From ECT2AJA-110-A sp035399845 (lineage in GTDB: Bacteria > Planctomycetota > Phycisphaerae > UBA1845 > UTPLA1), in NCBI GenBank assembly GCA_035399845.1, contig DAOPJV010000008.1, positions 62,001 to 126,000 of the forward strand: DNA of 64,000 nucleotides. The letters run 5' to 3'. The number at the start of each line of letters is the position of its first letter. Within the stretch, counting starts at the first letter, position 1. Of this stretch, positions 51,518 through 61,714 are shown piece by piece. The translations under genes and the position numbers were made by a program. The notes under the pieces were generated by a model. The model was not told the origin of the DNA. It did not search any database and saw nothing but the letters and a program-made list of their open reading frames with translations.

Positions 51518-52675
51518 ATGTTTCCAATGACGGGTTTGGCCGGCTTGCCGGTTCTTCGCGACTATGAAAGCAGGCGCATCAGCAGCTACGACACGAGTGG
51601 CGGCAACCACGACTGGTGGGATATCAAACCGGGGCAGACGCGCACGATCGCGAAGATCAAGGGACCGGGCTGCATTCGGCACATCTGGATGACCATGTTC
51701 TTCAGGGACGACCGCTGCCTGCGCCGTGTCGCGCTTCGCTTCTACTGGGATGGCTGCGATCAGCCAAGCGTCGAGTGCCCGATCGGTGATTTCTTCGGTC
51801 TCGGCCACGCGATGCGCAAGGACTTCGTCACGGCGGTCCTGATGATGAGTCCACAGGATGGTCGCGGCTTCAACTGCTACTGGCCGATGCCGTTCAGCAA
51901 ATCGGCGCGCGTCGAGGTTGTGAACGAATCGGACGAGAAGTTCCCGCTGTATTTCTACTTCGACTACGAGGCGTACGCGTCAGCCGCGCCCGTCGAGGGC
52001 ATGGGGTACTTCCATACCCAGTGGCGTCGCGAGAATCCGACAAAGGGCTGGGGCGAAGAGTACGGCGAACTGAAGGGGCGAGACCTGAAGAAGTGGAGCA
52101 ACAACGTCTATTTCGGCGGCGACAAGCGATCGCTGAACACGACGGGTAAGGACAATTACGTCGTCTGCGAGGCGAAGGGCGGGGGCATCTTCTGCGGCGC
52201 CCATCTCGACATTGATGTCTTCAGTCGCCAGAAGAATGACTGGTTCGGCGAGGGCGACGACATGATCTTCATTGACGGCGAATCATGGCCGCCGTCGCTC
52301 CACGGCACGGGAACCGAAGACTGGTACAACTGCGCCTTCTCTCCCCGATGTGAGTACCAGGCGCCATATCACGGTGTTCTGCTCTACAACGGGACTGAGG
52401 AATGGCCGTGGAAGGGCAAGCAGTCGTTCTATCGATACCACATCGAGGATCCCATTCGATTCCGCAAGTCGATCCTCTTCAGCATTGAGCACGGTCACGC
52501 CAACAAGCTCGAGAACGACTACAGCAGCACCGCCTATTACTACCTGACGGCGCCGCAGCGTGGCGGACCGCCGCTTCCGCCGGCGGAAGCGCGGCTTCCA
52601 AGACCAAATGAGCCGACCTATCCGCCGGAGCCGGCGAAGAAGGCCCCCCAGCGGCGTGGCGCCAGGAAGCGATGA
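51518..52675 (+). CDS. GH172-family (DUF2961) glycoside hydrolase, cytoplasmic
   Basis: This 385-residue protein belongs to DUF2961, now glycoside hydrolase family 172. Characterised members act on alpha-D-fructofuranosides or D-arabinofuranosides. The family block is visible: GEGDDMIFIDGE at 244-255 followed by HGTGTEDWY at 262-270. By family knowledge the two catalytic glutamates should be E245 (GEG) and E267 (TED). A Pro-rich, basic tail (350-385) follows. AAAGGA precedes the ATG at 51518 by 7 bases. There is no signal peptide, so it should act on imported oligosaccharides next to the ABC importer. The second GH172 of the operon (61715) is exported. The substrate is inferred only at family level. 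Confidence 0.9.
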   Translation: MFPMTGLAGLPVLRDYESRRISSYDTSGGNHDWWDIKPGQTRTIAKIKGPGCIRHIWMTMFFRDDRCLRRVALRFYWDGCDQPSVECPIGDFFGLGHAMRKDFVTAVLMMSPQDGRGFNCYWPMPFSKSARVEVVNESDEKFPLYFYFDYEAYASAAPVEGMGYFHTQWRRENPTKGWGEEYGELKGRDLKKWSNNVYFGGDKRSLNTTGKDNYVVCEAKGGGIFCGAHLDIDVFSRQKNDWFGEGDDMIFIDGESWPPSLHGTGTEDWYNCAFSPRCEYQAPYHGVLLYNGTEEWPWKGKQSFYRYHIEDPIRFRKSILFSIEHGHANKLENDYSSTAYYYLTAPQRGGPPLPPAEARLPRPNEPTYPPEPAKKAPQRRGARKR

Positions 52676-52723
52676 CGTGAGCGCCGACGTTGCAGCGCGA
52701 CCTGATGAAGAAAGAAGGCCAGC

Positions 52724-54175
52724 ATGAATACGAAGAAAGCCAGAGTCGGAATCCTCACGTTCGGGGATGGTCGGGACTTTCTGTCCGAGCCCCTTCGCCC
52801 CGTGAACGAGAAGTTCACGGCCCAGCTGAAGGAGCGACTGGAGGCCGCGGGCTACGACGTTGTGGTCGGCGACGAAGTCATCTGGCAGAATCGACTGGCG
52901 GAAAAGAACGCGCGGAAGCTCGCGGCGCAGGGCGTCGAATGCGTGATCTTTCTCTACGCGGTCTGGGCGTGGCCGCAATACACACGCGTTGCCGCGCAAT
53001 TCTGCCCGCAGCCGATCGTCATGTTCTCGGCGGTCAATCCGCAATACCCCGGACTCGTCGGAATGCTGGCCGCCGCCGGCTCCATCGATCAGGTCGGCAT
53101 CCCGTTCAGGAAGACCTTCGGCGACCTGTCCGACGACAACGTGTTCGCGCAGCTGGAATCGCAGCTCCTGGCCGTGTCGGCGCTGAATCGGCTTCGAGGC
53201 AGGACCTACGCCCTGATCGGCGGTCGATCACTGGGCATCGATACGGCCGTGGCGGACGCCGCGCTGTGGATGAAGCAGTTCGGCGTCGATGTCGACCATG
53301 TCGACCAGATGGAACTCGTTCGCCGCTCGGAGGCGCACGTCCAGTCCGGCCAGCGCGTTCAGCCGGCGTTCGAGTACCTGGAGCGGCGCCTTCGGAAAAT
53401 TCACTGGACGGTTCCTGACGCTGTGATGCGATTGACGCCGGACCTGCTCCGACGCCAGTTGGGCATGTACTATGCCGCCGTCGATCTCATCAACGAGTTC
53501 GGGTACGACTTCTGCGGAATCAAGGGGCAGCGAGAACTGACGGAGCACTACGCGACGGCTGACGTGGCGGAGGCGTTTCTCAATGACGCGTATGGTCCGG
53601 ACGGGGAACCCCACGCGCCAGTCATCTGCTCGACGGAGGCCGACATGGACGCGGCGCTCACGATGCAGATTTTCCACTACCTGTCCGGCGCGCCCGTTCT
53701 GTTCGCCGACATCCGTCACTATGACGCCGAACGAGGTGTCTGGGATCTGTGCAATTCGGGCCAGCATGCGACGTACTTTGCGGCGAAGTCGAACAATCCT
53801 GAGGAGAATCTGGCGAAGACGGAGTTTCGGCCACAGGGATTCTACTTCCCGGCGGGCGGCGCGGCGGTCTACCATATTGCGGCGCCGGGCCAGGTGACGT
53901 TGGCGAGAATGACGCGATCCGGCGACACCAATCAATACCGGATGGCCGTCGCGCGCGGTGAGTTCGTACGGTTTGGCGAAGCGGAAGACGAACAGCTCGC
54001 CTGTTCCATTCAGGATAACTGGCCGCACGCCTTCGCCCGCCTGTCCTGCAGTCCGGAGACGTTTGTGAATGGAATGCACTGCAATCACATTCACGGTGTC
54101 TACGGTGACCACGTCGAGGCCCTGCGAGTCTTCTGCGAGGCCGCCGGTGTTCGATTCGATCTGCTGGAAGCGTGA
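52724..54175 (+). CDS. L-fucose/L-arabinose isomerase-like enzyme (COG2407 type)
   Basis: This 483-residue cytoplasmic protein has the Rossmann-like N-terminal half of the fucose/arabinose isomerase superfamily (RVGILTFGDGRDF, VGDEVIWQN, VECVIFLYAVWAWPQ) and the metal-site half with CSTEADMDAALTM and HCNHIHGVYGDHVEAL. These contain the Glu/Asp/His candidates for the Mn-binding site. It is shorter than E. coli FucI (about 590 residues), as expected for COG2407 members. Isomerases of this superfamily convert aldoses such as L-fucose, D-arabinose or L-arabinose to ketoses. In this operon it would feed the PfkB kinase downstream. It is also possible that a different pentose or a sugar acid is used. 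Confidence 0.85.
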   Translation: MNTKKARVGILTFGDGRDFLSEPLRPVNEKFTAQLKERLEAAGYDVVVGDEVIWQNRLAEKNARKLAAQGVECVIFLYAVWAWPQYTRVAAQFCPQPIVMFSAVNPQYPGLVGMLAAAGSIDQVGIPFRKTFGDLSDDNVFAQLESQLLAVSALNRLRGRTYALIGGRSLGIDTAVADAALWMKQFGVDVDHVDQMELVRRSEAHVQSGQRVQPAFEYLERRLRKIHWTVPDAVMRLTPDLLRRQLGMYYAAVDLINEFGYDFCGIKGQRELTEHYATADVAEAFLNDAYGPDGEPHAPVICSTEADMDAALTMQIFHYLSGAPVLFADIRHYDAERGVWDLCNSGQHATYFAAKSNNPEENLAKTEFRPQGFYFPAGGAAVYHIAAPGQVTLARMTRSGDTNQYRMAVARGEFVRFGEAEDEQLACSIQDNWPHAFARLSCSPETFVNGMHCNHIHGVYGDHVEALRVFCEAAGVRFDLLEA

Positions 54176-54331
54176 TGCGATGATGAAAGGGCGGAAGATC
54201 CTGATCGGTCTCGATATCGACACACGCGGGACGCATCGAGAGGCCGGTGTCGTGAGGGGAATGAAATGCAATCCGTTACGTGGCGCCGCAGCGCGCCTGC
54301 GCAGCGTGTCGAAAATGTGTGGGAGTCAATC

Positions 54332-56845
54332 GTGAAGAGTCTGATCGTAACCACGATGATAGGAATTCAAGTCATGTCAACAAACCTGATGGCGGCCGAC
54401 ACGTCTCTGGGCGCAATCCGAGTGTCGCGACGCCCCACAGTCGATTCAACGGCGCGGAGTGAGCTGTACGTGGGCAATCGGGCGCCCCTCACCGTCCAGC
54501 CGCTGGTGAAGCTGCCGGCCGGTTCAATCATCGCAAAGGGCTGGCTTCAGACGCAGTTGAACGGAATGCGGGACGGGTTCGTCGGACATCTCGACGAGAT
54601 CAGCCAGTTCTGTCGCGAGGAAAGCGCGTGGCTCAGGCCGGAAGGCAAGTCCGGCTGGGAAGAGGTTCCCTATTGGCTCAAGGGCTATGTGGACCTCGCT
54701 TATGTGCTTCAGGACAAAACGCTCATCGAGCGCGCCGAACGATGGATGGACGCCATTATCGAGAGTCGGCAGCCGGACGGCTATTTCGGACCGCATCTGA
54801 ACCGGAAGAGTCATGACGCGTGGCCGAACATGATCATCCTGTATCCGCTGCGCACCTGCTACGAGGTCAAGGGGGATGAACGCATCCTCTCCCTGATGAC
54901 CCGGTATTTCGAGTATCGCAACGGACTCAGGGATGAGGAGCTCTTTCCGTCTCAGTGGGGCGTCGGGACGTACAATCTCAGCTGGTGGCAGCATGTGCGA
55001 GCCTCCGACGAGATCGAAAGCGTCTACTGGCTCTACAACCGGACGGGCGACAGGAAACTGCTGGCCTACGCCGAGCGGCTCTACAGGAACTCAGCCAACT
55101 GGAACGACAATGTCGCCAGCTGGCATGGCGTGAACATCTGCCAGGGTTTTCGATCGCCGGCCATCTTCTATCAGCAGTCCGGCGGAGAATCCGACGTGAT
55201 CGGCGCCCTTGCGACGCTCCGGCGCGTGTATGAACTCTACGGACAGGTCCCCGGCGGCATGTTCGGCGCGGACGAAAACTGTCGAAGTGGTTACGGCGAT
55301 CCGCGCCAGGCGGCCGAAGCCTGCTCGATGGCTGAACTCATGCAGTCCTACGAGTCCCTGATGAAGATCACGGGGGATTCTGAGTTCGCGGATCGATGTG
55401 AGTCAATCGCATTCAACAGCCTGCCCGCGTCGATGTCTCCGGATCTCAAGGCGCTGCACTACCTGACATCGCCAAACATGATTCAGCTGGATCGATCGTC
55501 GAAGTCGCCCGGGCTGGAGAATGGCGGCTGCATGCTGGCCTACAGTCCGCATCGCTATCGCTGTTGTCAGCACAACATTGCGATGTCATGGCCGTTCTAC
55601 TCCGAACATCTGATGATGGCGACCGCCGAAGGTGGTCTTGCCGCGGTCATGTACGCGCCCTGCAAAGTCGAAGCGAAAGTGGCCGACGGCGTTCCGGTGC
55701 ATGTCACCCAGGAAACGGATTATCCGTTCCGGGACACGATCGATATGACTGTGAATCCTCGGGAGACTGTCAGGTTCCCCTTCGCGCTGCGGATTCCGAA
55801 CTGGTGCTCCGCCGCGACGATCGAGATCAACGGCAAGCGAGTGAAGGCGGAGGCGAAACCGGGCCATTACGTCATCGTCGACCGCGAATGGTCTCCCAAC
55901 GACAGCGTGAGGATCCAGCTTCCGATGGAACTGGCGATGACGCGATGGAGTGAGAACAAGGACGCCGTCTCCATCAGCCGCGGTCCGCTCACCTATTCGC
56001 TGAAGATCGGCGAGCGCTGGTCGAAGTTCGATGACTCGGCCCGTCAGCCCTTTGCGGACGCCGCGAAATGGCCGTCATGGGAGGTCTATCCGACGACTCC
56101 ATGGAACTATGGCCTTGCTGTCGACGACCGCCCCCTGGACGCGCAGTTCGATGTCGAGATCGATGACGGACCGTTGGCGAAGCAGCCGTTCAATGTGGAA
56201 TCGGCGCCGATTCGCATCCGGGCGAAGGGGCAGCGGATCGAGAACTGGACGGAGGACCGACACGGTCTCGTGACGCTGCTTCAGCCGAGTCCGGCGCACG
56301 TGGAGAAGCTGGCGCCGGAGTCCATCACCTTGATTCCGATGGGCTGCGCCCGGCTTCGCGTGACGGCGTTTCCGACAGTCAGCGACGCGCCGGACGCCCA
56401 TGAGTGGCGCCGGCCCCCGCGAATTCCGCATCGCGCATCGCATGAGAACGATGACATCGCGGCGATCAGCGATGGGGTCGAGCCGGCCAGCTCGGGCGAT
56501 CATGATGTTCCCCGATTCACGTGGTGGCCGCGCCGCGGCACGAGTGAGTGGGTGACATTTGAATTCGACGCGCCGATCGATGTCGGGGAAGTCAATGTCT
56601 ATTGGTTTGATGACGAAGGACGCGGCTACTGCCGAATTCCGGAATCGTGGAACCTGTTCTACAGCAACGATGGCCACTGGCGTCCCGTCGAGATGGAGTC
56701 GATCGATCCCGTGAAGAAGGATCGATTCAACCGACTCTCGTTCAGGACCGTAAAGACAACGGCGCTCAAGCTGGAAGTCAAGTTGCGTGAGGGGTTCTCC
56801 GGCGGAATCCTCGAGTGGGCGCCGGGCCGTCTCGACCCGAGCTAG
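54332..56845 (+). CDS. Secreted GH127-like (DUF1680) glycoside hydrolase
   Basis: The GTG at 54332 is preferred: GGGAGT lies 6 bases upstream and a signal peptide (MKSLIVTTMIGIQVMSTNLMAA, here split MKSLIVTTMIG and IQVMSTNLMAA) follows. The body matches DUF1680 / GH127, the family of beta-L-arabinofuranosidase HypBA1. Zinc- and catalysis-related residues are present: E315 (GADEN), E329 and C331 (AAEACS) and the C411-C412 pair (RYRCCQHN). A discoidin-like C-terminal domain (about 660-837) could bind sugar. The protein should act in the periplasm or outside. An upstream in-frame ATG at 54266 is less likely. It is the fifth gene of the operon counting the binding protein as first; a short open frame of 51 codons in the 156-base gap before it has no recognisable homology. 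Confidence 0.88.
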   Translation: MKSLIVTTMIGIQVMSTNLMAADTSLGAIRVSRRPTVDSTARSELYVGNRAPLTVQPLVKLPAGSIIAKGWLQTQLNGMRDGFVGHLDEISQFCREESAWLRPEGKSGWEEVPYWLKGYVDLAYVLQDKTLIERAERWMDAIIESRQPDGYFGPHLNRKSHDAWPNMIILYPLRTCYEVKGDERILSLMTRYFEYRNGLRDEELFPSQWGVGTYNLSWWQHVRASDEIESVYWLYNRTGDRKLLAYAERLYRNSANWNDNVASWHGVNICQGFRSPAIFYQQSGGESDVIGALATLRRVYELYGQVPGGMFGADENCRSGYGDPRQAAEACSMAELMQSYESLMKITGDSEFADRCESIAFNSLPASMSPDLKALHYLTSPNMIQLDRSSKSPGLENGGCMLAYSPHRYRCCQHNIAMSWPFYSEHLMMATAEGGLAAVMYAPCKVEAKVADGVPVHVTQETDYPFRDTIDMTVNPRETVRFPFALRIPNWCSAATIEINGKRVKAEAKPGHYVIVDREWSPNDSVRIQLPMELAMTRWSENKDAVSISRGPLTYSLKIGERWSKFDDSARQPFADAAKWPSWEVYPTTPWNYGLAVDDRPLDAQFDVEIDDGPLAKQPFNVESAPIRIRAKGQRIENWTEDRHGLVTLLQPSPAHVEKLAPESITLIPMGCARLRVTAFPTVSDAPDAHEWRRPPRIPHRASHENDDIAAISDGVEPASSGDHDVPRFTWWPRRGTSEWVTFEFDAPIDVGEVNVYWFDDEGRGYCRIPESWNLFYSNDGHWRPVEMESIDPVKKDRFNRLSFRTVKTTALKLEVKLREGFSGGILEWAPGRLDPS

Positions 56846-56866
56846 CCGAGTGGGCGCGTGACACCT

Positions 56867-59566
56867 ATGAAGCGACCACTCTATTACACGTTCGGCAATC
56901 ACATGCACTGGGTCGACATGCAGTGGCTCTGGGGCTACGACGTGCTGCCCGGATGTGTCGATGACATGCTCCGCCTCATTGAGCAGACCGGGGCGCGCGG
57001 AAACGTCAACTTCGACGCCGTCGGCTACGAGAAAATGGCCGCCGAATGCCCGGAGGCGCTGAGCCGGCTGCGGCGCGCCGTCGAGGCGGGCGTCGTCGAA
57101 CCCGTCGGTTGTTCCTACGGCCAGCCCTACGGGCTGTTTCACGGCGGCGAGTCCAACATTCGGCAGTTCACGCTGGGCGTCCGATCGACACATCGACTGC
57201 TCAATCGCCGACCGACAACCTTCTGGGAGGAGGAGTTCTACTTCTTCGACCAGTTGCCACAGATGCTGCGGCGTTGCGGCTTCAGCGGCGCCTGTCTCTT
57301 CTTTCAATGGACGTGGCATACGCCCGAGCTGCCGACGGAGAACGCCGCTTTGATTCACTGGCGGGGGATCGACGGATCGACGCTGCCGGCGGCCCCGAGA
57401 AACGCGCTGAATGTGCATCAGTGGCCGGAGGACTTTGATGGCCTGCTCGCTCAGGGCCTGATCAATGAACTCAACGTACCGGCGGTCGTGCAATGGCTCG
57501 AGCTCATGCCCAGCAGGGACTGGATGTGTCGCAGCGAGGTCCTGCTGCCTCGCCTGACGGAATTGATGTCTGATGAGCGATTCGACGTTCGCCCGCGCAC
57601 GGCCGGCCAGCTGATCTCGGAGCTACGGACACATTCGGGCGAAGGCGACACCGGCGTCGCCGAACCGCGCCGGTACCATCCCGACGACGTCTGGCACGGA
57701 ATGACGCTCGGCAAGAACGCCGATCGACATCCGCGCACGAGCCGAAGGACGGAACGAATGATCCTTGCCGCCGAGTCAGCGAGCGCCGTGGCGAGCCTGC
57801 TGGGGCGTCCCTACGCGTCGTGGGATGTCTATCCGACGTGGGAGCTCGACGAGGCCTGGCGCGAACTGCTCGCGGCCCAGCATCACGACAACCACGAATG
57901 CGAGGGCCTGTGCGGCTTCGTCGGCTATCAGCAGATGGCGAAGGCGCAGGACATTGCAGGAGAGGTCCTGAGCCGTGTGAACGCCCATCTGGAAGATCGA
58001 TCGATGGGCCCGGTATCTCTGAATCCCCTGGGCTGGTCGCGACGAATCGCCCGTGATGTCGAGGATGACGCGGCGCCCGAAGGCTACGCCCGCATTGGGG
58101 TCGAGATTCCGCCATTCGGCTATGCGGGGCGGACCAACGTCGGGGCGCCGGAGTCCGCCGCGTCGATCTCACGTGACGGTTCGATCTACACACTGTCGCG
58201 CGACGGAATCGAAGTCGACGTCGATGTCGAGTCGGCGAGGATCCTCCAGATTCGAGGACCGTCACATTCGGCCGGGGCGCTTGATCCGCAGGCGCCGCTG
58301 CTTGACATGCGCAGCGTGATCGAAGGCCGGACCCGCTCCCTGCCACGTGTCATTGAGATGGACGTGAGTGATCCCGCCAGCGGACTTGACCTGTTCCTGG
58401 ACGAAGACTGTCTGCGTGATGACGAGACGCCACGACTCGGCGCCGTTGCGACGGGTCGCAACGCCTACATCAATATCTCGATTCCGCCCGGTGGGATTGG
58501 CGTCGATGTGATCGTTCGCGGTGTCGATTGCTGGGCGCGTCCGGATCCTGGTCTGCGCTCGGCGTTGCGCATGCCGATCGTTCCCGCTTTTTCCGTCGCG
58601 GCGATCCGAGCGGATTCACCTTACGCGTTCAGCGAGGTCCGCGGCGGCGGGCGCGTCTGTCGCAAGTACCCCGAGGGCGACTGGATGACGTCGCCGCAGT
58701 GGTTCGAACGCGTCGATGGCTCCATCATCAGCCACAGCGCGCTCGACCTGCTCGCGGCCGATGGGACGGGTCTGCTTGTCCTCCATAATGGTTCGCAGCA
58801 GTGGTTTCGTACGAGCGCGGGCGTCGAGGTTGTCGTGAACGCCTACGACCCCTGGGACGAACGGCGCTATGAGCCGGATTTCGAACAGGACATCGCATTT
58901 CGGTTCACGCCTCACGGCGGACTGCGGGATGTGCAGCGGGCCCGGCTTGCCATGGAATTCCTGCAGGACGCGGACGGCGAGCTGCAGCGACTTGAGAATC
59001 GTCAGCTCTTTCACGCGATCGGCTCGCGCCCCGTTGGCGGTGGCGGCGCGCCGGCGTCGCACCCGATTCCGACATCCTGGGCGCCGATCGCCATCCGCGG
59101 CGCCGACAATGTTCTCTGCCATGCGTTCTATCGAGAATCGATGAAGGCCGGTGAGAATCTGCCGGACTGGGCCGGGCATGAGATGGCGAGACGTTCAGAC
59201 GGCGCCTGTACACATCCGTTTGTGCTTCGCCTTGTCGAGTGGGATGGTCAGCCCGCCGAGGTCAGTCTGGCGTTTCCGGGCGCCATTGCGTCCGCGGCGA
59301 AAACCAACCTCATGGGTGAAGTCGGCGCAGACGTCGGAGGTGGCGAGGACACCGGATGGCTCACGCCTGCGACGGCGACACCCCCTGAATCCTCGCGGGA
59401 CGAGCAGTCTTCGATCGAATGGTCGCAGGTCAGCGTCACGCTCAAGCCTCGCGAAATCGCAACGATCATGCTCGACCTGCAGGTCGGCAGAAAGGCGTGG
59501 CGGAATCTGGATGAGAAGCGACAGGTCTGGGCGACGGTCCACCGCACCACTGAGGATGGCCGATGA
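56867..59566 (+). CDS. GH38-like alpha-mannosidase family protein
   Basis: This 899-residue protein resembles GH38. It has GNHMHWVDMQW at residues 10-20 in place of the HSHNDPGW metal motif, and QHHD at 338-341, the family's second metal ligand site (QHHDNHECEG). The expected middle part (EEEFYFFDQLPQMLRRCGF, LNVHQWPEDFD) and a long beta-rich C-terminal half (about 400-880) follow. No signal peptide is seen, so it is cytoplasmic and would cut imported oligosaccharides. The first motif is changed enough that a different specificity or metal is possible. ATG at 56867 is taken; a GTG at 56858 is an alternative. The stop overlaps the next gene by 4 bases. Confidence 0.78.
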   Translation: MKRPLYYTFGNHMHWVDMQWLWGYDVLPGCVDDMLRLIEQTGARGNVNFDAVGYEKMAAECPEALSRLRRAVEAGVVEPVGCSYGQPYGLFHGGESNIRQFTLGVRSTHRLLNRRPTTFWEEEFYFFDQLPQMLRRCGFSGACLFFQWTWHTPELPTENAALIHWRGIDGSTLPAAPRNALNVHQWPEDFDGLLAQGLINELNVPAVVQWLELMPSRDWMCRSEVLLPRLTELMSDERFDVRPRTAGQLISELRTHSGEGDTGVAEPRRYHPDDVWHGMTLGKNADRHPRTSRRTERMILAAESASAVASLLGRPYASWDVYPTWELDEAWRELLAAQHHDNHECEGLCGFVGYQQMAKAQDIAGEVLSRVNAHLEDRSMGPVSLNPLGWSRRIARDVEDDAAPEGYARIGVEIPPFGYAGRTNVGAPESAASISRDGSIYTLSRDGIEVDVDVESARILQIRGPSHSAGALDPQAPLLDMRSVIEGRTRSLPRVIEMDVSDPASGLDLFLDEDCLRDDETPRLGAVATGRNAYINISIPPGGIGVDVIVRGVDCWARPDPGLRSALRMPIVPAFSVAAIRADSPYAFSEVRGGGRVCRKYPEGDWMTSPQWFERVDGSIISHSALDLLAADGTGLLVLHNGSQQWFRTSAGVEVVVNAYDPWDERRYEPDFEQDIAFRFTPHGGLRDVQRARLAMEFLQDADGELQRLENRQLFHAIGSRPVGGGGAPASHPIPTSWAPIAIRGADNVLCHAFYRESMKAGENLPDWAGHEMARRSDGACTHPFVLRLVEWDGQPAEVSLAFPGAIASAAKTNLMGEVGADVGGGEDTGWLTPATATPPESSRDEQSSIEWSQVSVTLKPREIATIMLDLQVGRKAWRNLDEKRQVWATVHRTTEDGR

Positions 59567-60486
59567 TGACGCCCGGGCGCCAACAACGCGTCTGTGTCGT
59601 GGGCTCGATCAATATCGACCTCGTCATGTGCGCGCCGCAGTTTCCCGTGGCCGGGGAGACGCTGCTGGGTGGACCTTTTCAGCGGCATCCCGGTGGCAAG
59701 GGCGCCAACCAGGCCGTGGCCGCCGCCCGATGCGGCGCTGCCGTCACAATGATCGGCGCCGTCGGTGATGACGACTTCGGCGGCTTCATGCGCGAGACGC
59801 TTGGCGATGAGCGAATCGACATTCGAAACGTGGCCATCATCGACGGAGCGCATACCGGCGTCGCCCAGATCGTCGTGGACGACGCGGGCGAGAATCAGAT
59901 CATCGTCGCGCCGGGCGCCAATTATGCGTTGACGCCGGAGAATCTGTGCAGCGACGCGATCGCCGCGGCGGACATCCTGCTGATGCAGCTGGAAATCCCG
60001 ATGGACGTGGTGATCGCTGCGGCCGCGCTGGCAAAATCCGCGAATAAGCGGGTGATCCTGAACGCCGCTCCGGCCGCGGTCCTGCCGAGCGAGCTGATCC
60101 GGAACATCGACGTCCTCGTCGTCAACGAGCGCGAGGCGGCGACCATCTCGCGCGCGGAGAATGCGCCGCCGGGCGACGTCGCGATGCGACTGGAATCGAT
60201 GGGCGTCGCCACGTCGGTCATTACGCTGGGGGCGGCCGGCGCATTCGCACGGCATTCGGGCGATGCGTTTGCGATTGAGGCGCCGCAGGTGGAATCGGTC
60301 GATTCGGTTGGCGCGGGTGACGCATTCGTGGGGGCAATGACGGCGTCGCTTGCAGGGAATGAGTCATTGGAGACCGCGCTTCGCTTTGCATGTGCGGCGG
60401 GCGCCATCGCCGTGACGCGAAATGGCGCGATCCCGTCGCTGCCTCATCGTGAAGAGGTGAGCCGTCTGGCCGCGCCGCAATCATGA
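59563..60486 (+). CDS. rbsK: PfkB-family sugar kinase, ribokinase-like
   Basis: This 307-residue kinase has the ribokinase signatures: the N-terminal substrate motif GGKGANQAVAAAR (about 44-56) and the C-terminal ATP/catalytic motif DSVGAGDAFVGA (about 247-258). Ribokinases phosphorylate ribose or ribulose at the terminal carbon. In this operon it could phosphorylate the ketopentose made by the isomerase. The start overlaps the GH38-like gene by 4 bases, and the next gene starts 13 bases after its stop. The precise substrate is not shown, so the gene symbol is a family label. Confidence 0.9.
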   Translation: MMTPGRQQRVCVVGSINIDLVMCAPQFPVAGETLLGGPFQRHPGGKGANQAVAAARCGAAVTMIGAVGDDDFGGFMRETLGDERIDIRNVAIIDGAHTGVAQIVVDDAGENQIIVAPGANYALTPENLCSDAIAAADILLMQLEIPMDVVIAAAALAKSANKRVILNAAPAAVLPSELIRNIDVLVVNEREAATISRAENAPPGDVAMRLESMGVATSVITLGAAGAFARHSGDAFAIEAPQVESVDSVGAGDAFVGAMTASLAGNESLETALRFACAAGAIAVTRNGAIPSLPHREEVSRLAAPQS

Positions 60487-60499
60487 CAGGAAGGGAAAC

Positions 60500-61675
60500 A
60501 TGGCGTTCATCACTCACATTCCCGGCACGCAGCCCGTTCTTCCACCCGAGAAGCTGACGAACGCCCTGGGCGTGGGCGTGCTGGGCCTGCATGAAGGCCG
60601 GACGCTTCTTTTTGCAATGAACACGCGCTGCGCGAGCGTCCGCTCTGTCGCGGGCTGCGATCTGAGCGACGAGAAGATCGCGGCGTCAAGACGGGAATAC
60701 CCCGATCTCTTCTACACGACGGATTACGCGGCGATGCTTGCGCGCGACGACGTCGACGTCGTCGCGATCTACACGCCGGACGCGTACCACGCCGACCATA
60801 TCGTTCAGGCGTTCGAGGCGGGAAAGCACGTCATCAGCACGAAGCCACTCGTGAATCGTCTTGATGACGCGGCCAGAATCCTCGAAGCGGGGCGTCGAAC
60901 GGGCGGAAGGCTCATCGTCGGCCAGAGTACGCGGTTCTTCGAACCCTTCCGTCGTCAGCGCACGGCGCTGGAGAAGGGCGACTTCGGTGGCCTGGCCGGC
61001 ATCGAACTTGTTGACGCGCATTACATTCATCGAATGGACTGGTATTACCGCAAGTCTCCGTGGGCGGCGACGGACTCGGACTGGGTGTTCCTCGGGATGA
61101 GTCATCCGATCGATCTGGTTCGCTGGTATCTCGGCCGCATCCGCCAGGTGAGCGCGTACGGATTCAAGTCCGCGATGGGACGGCAGTTCGATCTCAGGGG
61201 AAACGATGTGTGCATCGCGAACTTCGTCGCTGAAGACGGGCGTGTGGGTCGCGCCATGGGGCACTACGGTTGTCACGAGCTGCCGCGGGCGCGCAACTGC
61301 ATTGAATGCATGCTCTATGGTGTCGGCGGATCCTCTCTCGCGCGATACCACGACATGCAGTACATACACACCGGATCGGCGAAACCTGAACGCGATGGCC
61401 GATTCGACGCCGGCGAACTGGAGGAGATTGTCGAAGACTGTCTCTACGCCGGCCGGCATTACTACTTCAACAGCGAAGTACACGGCATGCACTACGGCGA
61501 GTTCGCCAACTATGCGGACTACTTCGGCTCGGCGATTCTCGAAAAACGGGACTACTCACCCGATCTTGAGGAAGGCGTCGAGACCTATTGCGTGATGGAA
61601 GCCGTCCGTCGCAGCGCTGAGACGGAGAAACCCGTCGACGTTCTGCCCCTGCTGGAAGAAGTGGGGCTTCGCTGA
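60500..61675 (+). CDS. Gfo/Idh/MocA-family oxidoreductase
   Basis: This 391-residue NAD(P)-dependent enzyme has a Rossmann start (GVGVLGLHEGR, about 24-34), the family's STKPLVNR with K115-P116, and a C-terminal alpha/beta domain with HIHRMDWYY and GHYGCHELP. It would oxidise or epimerise a sugar or inositol-type compound. AGGAAGGGA lies about 5 bases before the ATG. The C-terminal half carries several Cys residues (CIANF, CHELP, CIECML), more than usual. Its substrate is unknown, but operon position suggests a product of the imported glycan. Confidence 0.92.
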   Translation: MAFITHIPGTQPVLPPEKLTNALGVGVLGLHEGRTLLFAMNTRCASVRSVAGCDLSDEKIAASRREYPDLFYTTDYAAMLARDDVDVVAIYTPDAYHADHIVQAFEAGKHVISTKPLVNRLDDAARILEAGRRTGGRLIVGQSTRFFEPFRRQRTALEKGDFGGLAGIELVDAHYIHRMDWYYRKSPWAATDSDWVFLGMSHPIDLVRWYLGRIRQVSAYGFKSAMGRQFDLRGNDVCIANFVAEDGRVGRAMGHYGCHELPRARNCIECMLYGVGGSSLARYHDMQYIHTGSAKPERDGRFDAGELEEIVEDCLYAGRHYYFNSEVHGMHYGEFANYADYFGSAILEKRDYSPDLEEGVETYCVMEAVRRSAETEKPVDVLPLLEEVGLR

Positions 61676-61714
61676 TCGGCGCAGGGCGCCGCGGAAGTCT
61701 GCGTGGAGGGAGTC

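Noticed and set aside
54180..54335. A 51-codon open frame before the GH127-like gene
   Set aside because: It has no homology I can see and overlaps the preferred GTG start and ribosome site of the GH127-like gene.
56075..57493. A 472-codon minus-strand open frame across the GH127-like and GH38-like junction
   Set aside because: It crosses two well-supported genes and encodes a His/Arg-rich sequence with no motif.
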